A stretch of 64,000 bases of DNA from Actinomadura atramentaria DSM 43919. GTDB lineage: Bacteria; Actinomycetota; Actinomycetes; Streptosporangiales; Streptosporangiaceae. Shown one piece after another: positions 60,373 to 64,000 of the stretch. The notes under the pieces were generated by a model, which had not been told where the DNA came from, did not search any database, and was given only the letters and a program-made list of their open reading frames with translations. The stretch lies in assembly GCF_000381885.1 (NCBI RefSeq), contig NZ_KB907222.1, forward strand, positions 1 to 64,000, read 5' to 3'. Within the stretch, counting starts at the first letter, position 1. Each line of letters starts with the position of its first letter. Made by a program: the position numbers and the translations under genes.

Positions 60373-62094
60373 TCAGAACGGCAGCCGCGTCGTGATCTCC
60401 GCGGCCGTCGCCGTCAGCGCCGCGAGCGTCAGCACCGACGTGCCCGCCAGGACCGTCCACCGGCCCACCTGGTAGCCCGCCGGGACCAGCGCCGCGTCCC
60501 GGCCCCGCACCGGCCACGGCGCGCGCAGCGGCGCGGTGCCGGGGATCTCGTCGGCGGCGTCCAGCGCGGCGGGCGCGTCCGACGGCTCGGCGGGGGACAG
60601 GCCCGCCGCCCAGCCGAGCAGGTCCGCGACGTACGCCGGGTCGGTCGTCAGGCCCGACCCGAAGTAGCGGACCTCGGCGGCGATCTGGTCCAGCGTCCGG
60701 ACGGTGTTGCCGAGCCCCACCGACCGCAGCCACTCGCGCAGGTCCGGGTCGGCGTACAGCCGCCGCCCGACCTCCGTGCCGAGCAGCAGGTCGGTCTTGG
60801 TGATGACGACCGCGACGCGCTTCTGCCGCCCCCGGTCCGGCCGCGACCGCAGCTCGTTCAGCACCCGCTGCAGCGTGTCGGCCGGGTCCTCGCCGGACGG
60901 GCCCGCCGCCGCCTCCGCCCGCGCCCGCTCGGCGTCCGACAGGGACCGGCGGACGTGCGGCAGCGCGAACGGGTCCACGATGAACAGCAGCGCCTCGCCG
61001 TGGTCGAGGTAGCGCAGCGACTCCACCTCCGGCGCGCCCGTGAAGTGCTCGCCCGCCGGGTCGAACAGGTACAGGATGCGGCGGGCGCGGCCCGGCAGCT
61101 CCACGTCCAGCATCGTCGCCAGCGGCAGCTCCGGGCCCGTCTTGGCGGGGCGGCCGCCGCTGCGGAACGCGCGGACCGTCCCCGCGTACGCCGCCGCGTG
61201 CCGCGCCTCGACGAACGCGACGCGGCCCCGCACCGCCCGCGCCCGGCCGTGCAGCGCGCGGATGCCGAGCACCATGAACGTCGTCTTGCCCGCGCCGGGG
61301 CCGCCGACGAACGGCAGCGGCTCCACCCGGACGCGGCCGATGCGCGGCGGCAGCCGCCCCGCGCAGTGCGGGCAGTACGCGGCCAGCCGGAACCGGCCGA
61401 GCAGCACCGTCGTCGGCAGCCGCGCCCCGCACCGGCAGACGTGCCGGAACGCGCCCGCCGTGCCGGGCACCAGCCGCCCGTGCCGCGCCCCGCACCCCGG
61501 GCACGCGTACACCGGCAGCCCGATCCGCTCGTAGCAGAACGGGTGCGGGCACGTCTGGAGAATCCGCCCGTAGACGGTGAAGACGCGCTCCACCGCCCAC
61601 AGCACGCCCGCGCAGACCAGCCACCCCGCCAGGCCCGCGGCCGCGACCGCCCCGTACAGGACGGTCAGCGCCAGCGCGAGCAGCGCGGCGGGCACCGCCG
61701 CGACCACGATCCCCGCGCACAGCCCCAGCCACACCGGGAACAGGAAGAACCCCCACGGCCCGCCGAGCAGCAGCACCCCGGTCAGCCGGACCAGGACCTC
61801 GCGCGCCAGCGTCCACACGCGCGGCCCCACCGCCCGCGCGATGGCCCACCAGTCCCGCCAGATCTGCCCGAGCAGGTAGTGCCGGTAGGCGACCGCCGGC
61901 TCCGGCACCGGCGACGGCCCCTCCCGCGACGACGGCGTCAGCGCCCGCACCGCCTGCGCGTAGGACAGCCCCGCCGCGCCGAACCCCGCCACGACCAGCG
62001 TGACGGCGAACAGCACCGGGAACACCACCGCGAACCCGACCACCATCGCCGCGACCCACGCCGCCGCGAGCGCCAGCAGCATCAGCGGATGCAT
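60373..62094 (-). CDS. Membrane zinc-ribbon TRAFAC-type GTPase (double-GTPase 2-like)
   Basis: A 573-residue protein. Several N-terminal membrane segments (1-45, 100-165) lead to a double zinc ribbon (CPHPFC at 182-187, CPGC 198-201, CRC 220-222, CPHC 241-244). Then comes a P-loop NTPase with GGPGAGKTT (264-272), G3-like DPAG (345-348) and TKTD (432-435, the NKxD equivalent), and one C-terminal membrane helix. These features match the TRAFAC GTPases associated with GAP1 proteins in proposed actinobacterial conflict or signalling systems. The upstream gene, ending 4 bp away, is such a GAP1 homologue. Role inferred from family and context. Confidence 0.8.
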   Translation of the reverse strand: MHPLMLLALAAAWVAAMVVGFAVVFPVLFAVTLVVAGFGAAGLSYAQAVRALTPSSREGPSPVPEPAVAYRHYLLGQIWRDWWAIARAVGPRVWTLAREVLVRLTGVLLLGGPWGFFLFPVWLGLCAGIVVAAVPAALLALALTVLYGAVAAAGLAGWLVCAGVLWAVERVFTVYGRILQTCPHPFCYERIGLPVYACPGCGARHGRLVPGTAGAFRHVCRCGARLPTTVLLGRFRLAAYCPHCAGRLPPRIGRVRVEPLPFVGGPGAGKTTFMVLGIRALHGRARAVRGRVAFVEARHAAAYAGTVRAFRSGGRPAKTGPELPLATMLDVELPGRARRILYLFDPAGEHFTGAPEVESLRYLDHGEALLFIVDPFALPHVRRSLSDAERARAEAAAGPSGEDPADTLQRVLNELRSRPDRGRQKRVAVVITKTDLLLGTEVGRRLYADPDLREWLRSVGLGNTVRTLDQIAAEVRYFGSGLTTDPAYVADLLGWAAGLSPAEPSDAPAALDAADEIPGTAPLRAPWPVRGRDAALVPAGYQVGRWTVLAGTSVLTLAALTATAAEITTRLPF

Positions 62095-62098
62095 CGCC

Positions 62099-64000
62099 TC
62101 ACCGCCCCCGCCCCTCGGCGACCAGGTCGCGCAGCGCGGCCCGCAGCGCCGGGTCGCCCGCGAACCGGGCCTCCAGCCGCCGGCCCGCGAACCAGCCGTT
62201 CACCGCGGACCGCGCCCACGCCTCCAGGCCCGGCTCGGCCGCGCCGCCGCGCCGCAGCCGCAGCACCACCTCGACCAGCTCGGCGCGGGCCGCCGCGTCG
62301 CCGCCGCGCGCCGGGAGCGAACCCGCCCACCGCGCGCCCAGCCGGGCGCGCAGCCGCGCCGGGGCGGCGGCCAGCAGCGCCGCGCGGAACTCCGGGTCGC
62401 GGCGGCCGAGCCGCCCCGACGCGACGCCGAACGCGGGCTCGCCCAGCGGGCCCGCGTCCCGCGCGGTCAGCGCCGCGAGCGCGGCGGCGGCCCGGTCCGC
62501 GCGCTCCGCGCCGACCGCCGCCGCGCACTCGCCCACGGCCGCCGCGTCCCGGTCGGCGTCGCCGCCGGGCAGCACCGAGCGGACGCGGGCCGCCAGGCGC
62601 AGCACGTCCACGCCGAGGTCGGCGTCCCCGACCGCGCGCGCGAACGCCCGCGACGGCAGCGCCGCCAGCGCCGGGCGCTCGGCGAACGCCGCCGCGTGGT
62701 CGGTCAGCAGCGCCAGGCACTCGGCGGCCTCCGGCGGCGCGGCCCACACGTCGGCCAGGACGGCGTCGCAGCCCTCGACGGCCAGCAGCGCGGCGGTCGC
62801 CGCGACGCGGTGCCGGGGCCGCCGCCGCCCGACCGAGCCGAGCACCGCCAGCGCCGCCGCCGGGACGGCCGCCCAGCGCTCCGCGTCCGCCGGGTCCAGC
62901 GCGGCGTACAGCAGGTCGCAGGCGCGGTCGCCCAGGACCGCCGCGCGGGTCGCGGCGTCGGTCGCGTCGAGCCCGGCCAGCACGCCGTCCAGCAGCGCCG
63001 CGCGCGACGCGTCCGGGCACACCGCGAGCGCCGCCGGGACGTCCGCCGCGCCGCACCGCGTCCGGCCCTGCGCCGCCGCCGCGATCTCGCCCGCCCGCGC
63101 CGGGGCGCCCGCCGCCGCCGCGATCTCCGCCGTCCGCGCGACGTCGGTGAGGTCGCCCGCCGCCGCCAGCGCCGCCGCGACCGCCGGTTCCAGCGCGGGC
63201 CGCAGCTCCGGCGGCAGCGGGCCGCGCGGCAGCCGGTCCCGCGCCGCCGGGTCGGCCAGCGCCGCCGTCACCGCGCGCAGCGCGCACTGCCCGGCGACGT
63301 CCGCCGCGCCCGCCGCGCTCGCCAGGTCCCGGACGGCGACCGCCAGGTCCACGCCCATCGACGGGACGCCCGGCACCAGGTCCCGCCACACCCACTCGGG
63401 CAGGTCGCCGCCCGACCGGGCCAGCAGCGCCGCCGCCTCCGCCTCCTCGGCGGGCGCGACGCCCGGCTCGCCCCGGCACAGCGCCAGCAGCGCCGCCGCG
63501 CGCTCCAGCGCGCGCGGGCCCGGGTCGCCGTCGAGCCGCGCCAGCTCGCCGAGCGCGTCCAGGCCGGCGAAGTCCCCGGACCGCCAGCACGCGGCGGCCG
63601 TCCGCGCGAACCGGCCCGTGCCGGAGCCCGTGCTGGAGCCCGTGCTGGAACCCGTGCCGGAACCCGTGCTGACGCGCGAGCTGGAGCCCGCGCCGGGCAG
63701 GACGAACACCGGGCCGCCCTGGTACCGCACCGCCGCCCACACGTCCGGCGTCGTGCCGACGACCCGCTGCCGCGCGCCGTCGGGGTCCGCGCTGTAGGTG
63801 ACGAACGTCAGCCGCTCCGCCGCCGCGAGCGGCAGCGAGTACGACACCACCGCGATCCACCGCGCGATCGGCTCCACGTCGTCCGCGACGAGCACCACCC
63901 GGCCGTGCCCCCGGCCGAGGACGTCCACGACGGCGTCCAGCAGCGGGGCGAGCAGGTCCGGCTGCGCCGCCAGCCAGTCCGCGAGCGCGTCGGGGGAGAA
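62099..64000 (-). CDS. GTPase-associated protein 1 (GAP1)-like, 5' end beyond window
   Basis: At least 633 residues, with the N-terminus off the right edge (open to position 64000, no start needed before it). The segment VVLVADDVEPIARWIAVVSYSLPLAAAERLTFVTYS is the family signature I recognise from GAP1 middle domains. A disordered Ser/Gly/Thr patch and long Ala-rich helical repeats follow, ending in WARSAVNGWFAGRRLE. No enzymatic motif is visible. Four bp separate it from the GTPase gene, so they form an operon. Proposed role: partner or regulator of the GTPase. Confidence 0.75.
   Translation of the reverse strand, partial: FSPDALADWLAAQPDLLAPLLDAVVDVLGRGHGRVVLVADDVEPIARWIAVVSYSLPLAAAERLTFVTYSADPDGARQRVVGTTPDVWAAVRYQGGPVFVLPGAGSSSRVSTGSGTGSSTGSSTGSGTGRFARTAAACWRSGDFAGLDALGELARLDGDPGPRALERAAALLALCRGEPGVAPAEEAEAAALLARSGGDLPEWVWRDLVPGVPSMGVDLAVAVRDLASAAGAADVAGQCALRAVTAALADPAARDRLPRGPLPPELRPALEPAVAAALAAAGDLTDVARTAEIAAAAGAPARAGEIAAAAQGRTRCGAADVPAALAVCPDASRAALLDGVLAGLDATDAATRAAVLGDRACDLLYAALDPADAERWAAVPAAALAVLGSVGRRRPRHRVAATAALLAVEGCDAVLADVWAAPPEAAECLALLTDHAAAFAERPALAALPSRAFARAVGDADLGVDVLRLAARVRSVLPGGDADRDAAAVGECAAAVGAERADRAAAALAALTARDAGPLGEPAFGVASGRLGRRDPEFRAALLAAAPARLRARLGARWAGSLPARGGDAAARAELVEVVLRLRRGGAAEPGLEAWARSAVNGWFAGRRLEARFAGDPALRAALRDLVAEGRGR
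63615..63674 (-). repeat. 12-bp tandem repeat, 5 copies, in GAP1 gene
   Basis: On the plus strand five units starting CCCGTG (CCCGTGCCGGAG, CCCGTGCTGGAG, CCCGTGCTGGAA, CCCGTGCCGGAA, CCCGTGCTGACG) run head to tail. The coding strand reads them as Gly/Ser/Thr-rich tetrapeptides within a probable linker. Copy number may vary between strains. Confidence 0.85.

Noticed and set aside
63615-63674. CRISPR-like repeat array
   Set aside because: Units are contiguous 12-mers with no spacers and lie in-frame in a gene. The 15-bp repeats at 7791-7850 are the same case. No cas genes are present.

Overview
The window is chromosomal DNA from a high-GC Gram-positive bacterium (Actinomycetota). Support comes from the very high GC content with strong third-position GC bias, frequent GTG and TTG starts, GTGA/ATGA operon overlaps, a 5S rRNA of actinobacterial type, a mycothiol-dependent-type enzyme, a DtxR/IdeR-type iron box, PknB-like kinase architecture and actinobacteria-typical families (CGNR zinc finger, DUF574 methyltransferase, GTPase-associated protein 1). 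Streptosporangiales/Thermomonosporaceae (Actinomadura-like) is my guess and cannot be proved from this sequence alone.

Layout. 1-340: end of an rRNA operon (23S-5S spacer, 5S, terminator). 0.4-8.3 kb: single-gene metabolism (aldo/keto reductase with a LuxR-type regulator, MDMPI-family protein, lipid kinase, amidohydrolase), a zinc-responsive ArsR/CDF efflux pair, and a Ser/Thr kinase. 8.3-15.7 kb: a tight five-gene minus-strand operon encoding a SWIM zinc-finger protein, DUF5691, MoxR AAA+ ATPase, DUF5682 and a VWA protein. This looks like a dedicated ATPase-driven machine and is one of the two most interesting loci. 15.7-23.6 kb: M50 protease, acyltransferase 3, carotenoid oxygenase with a perfect 9-bp-arm operator upstream, a sigma-like membrane protein, an iron-box-controlled siderophore esterase, and an alpha-methylacyl-CoA racemase.

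23.6-36.1 kb is accessory and partly decayed: an orphan AbiEi-type antitoxin, a TetR gene with a broken 5' end fused to a quinone-oxidoreductase scrap, a patatin lacking its nucleophilic serine, small ORFs, a phosphotransferase, an MFS/CGNR pair, a frameshifted secreted S1 protease, a doubly broken LuxR regulator, a frameshifted secreted protein, and a sigma/anti-sigma fusion that has lost sigma region 2. 36.1-48.9 kb returns to intact genes: an ABC exporter with a divergent double-HTH TetR regulator, acyl-CoA dehydrogenase, ATPase-LuxR regulator, FdhF/YdeP-type molybdoenzyme, a 41-residue zinc-ribbon peptide, HtrA-like protease, and a phosphotriesterase-family hydrolase divergent from its probable TetR regulator across a clean palindrome. 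48.9-60.4 kb: Bcr/CflA exporter, nitroreductase, P450-methyltransferase pair, PadR-ABC operon (MacB/FtsX type) with its operator, and a surface-polysaccharide group (UDP-xylose synthase-like enzyme, cellulose-synthase-like glycosyltransferase, phosphotransferase).

The right end (60.4-64.0 kb, minus strand) holds a membrane zinc-ribbon TRAFAC-type GTPase and a GTPase-associated protein 1 homologue that runs off the window. This is the second candidate conflict or signalling system. Together with the MoxR-VWA operon it gives two NTPase-centred systems of unknown output in one window.
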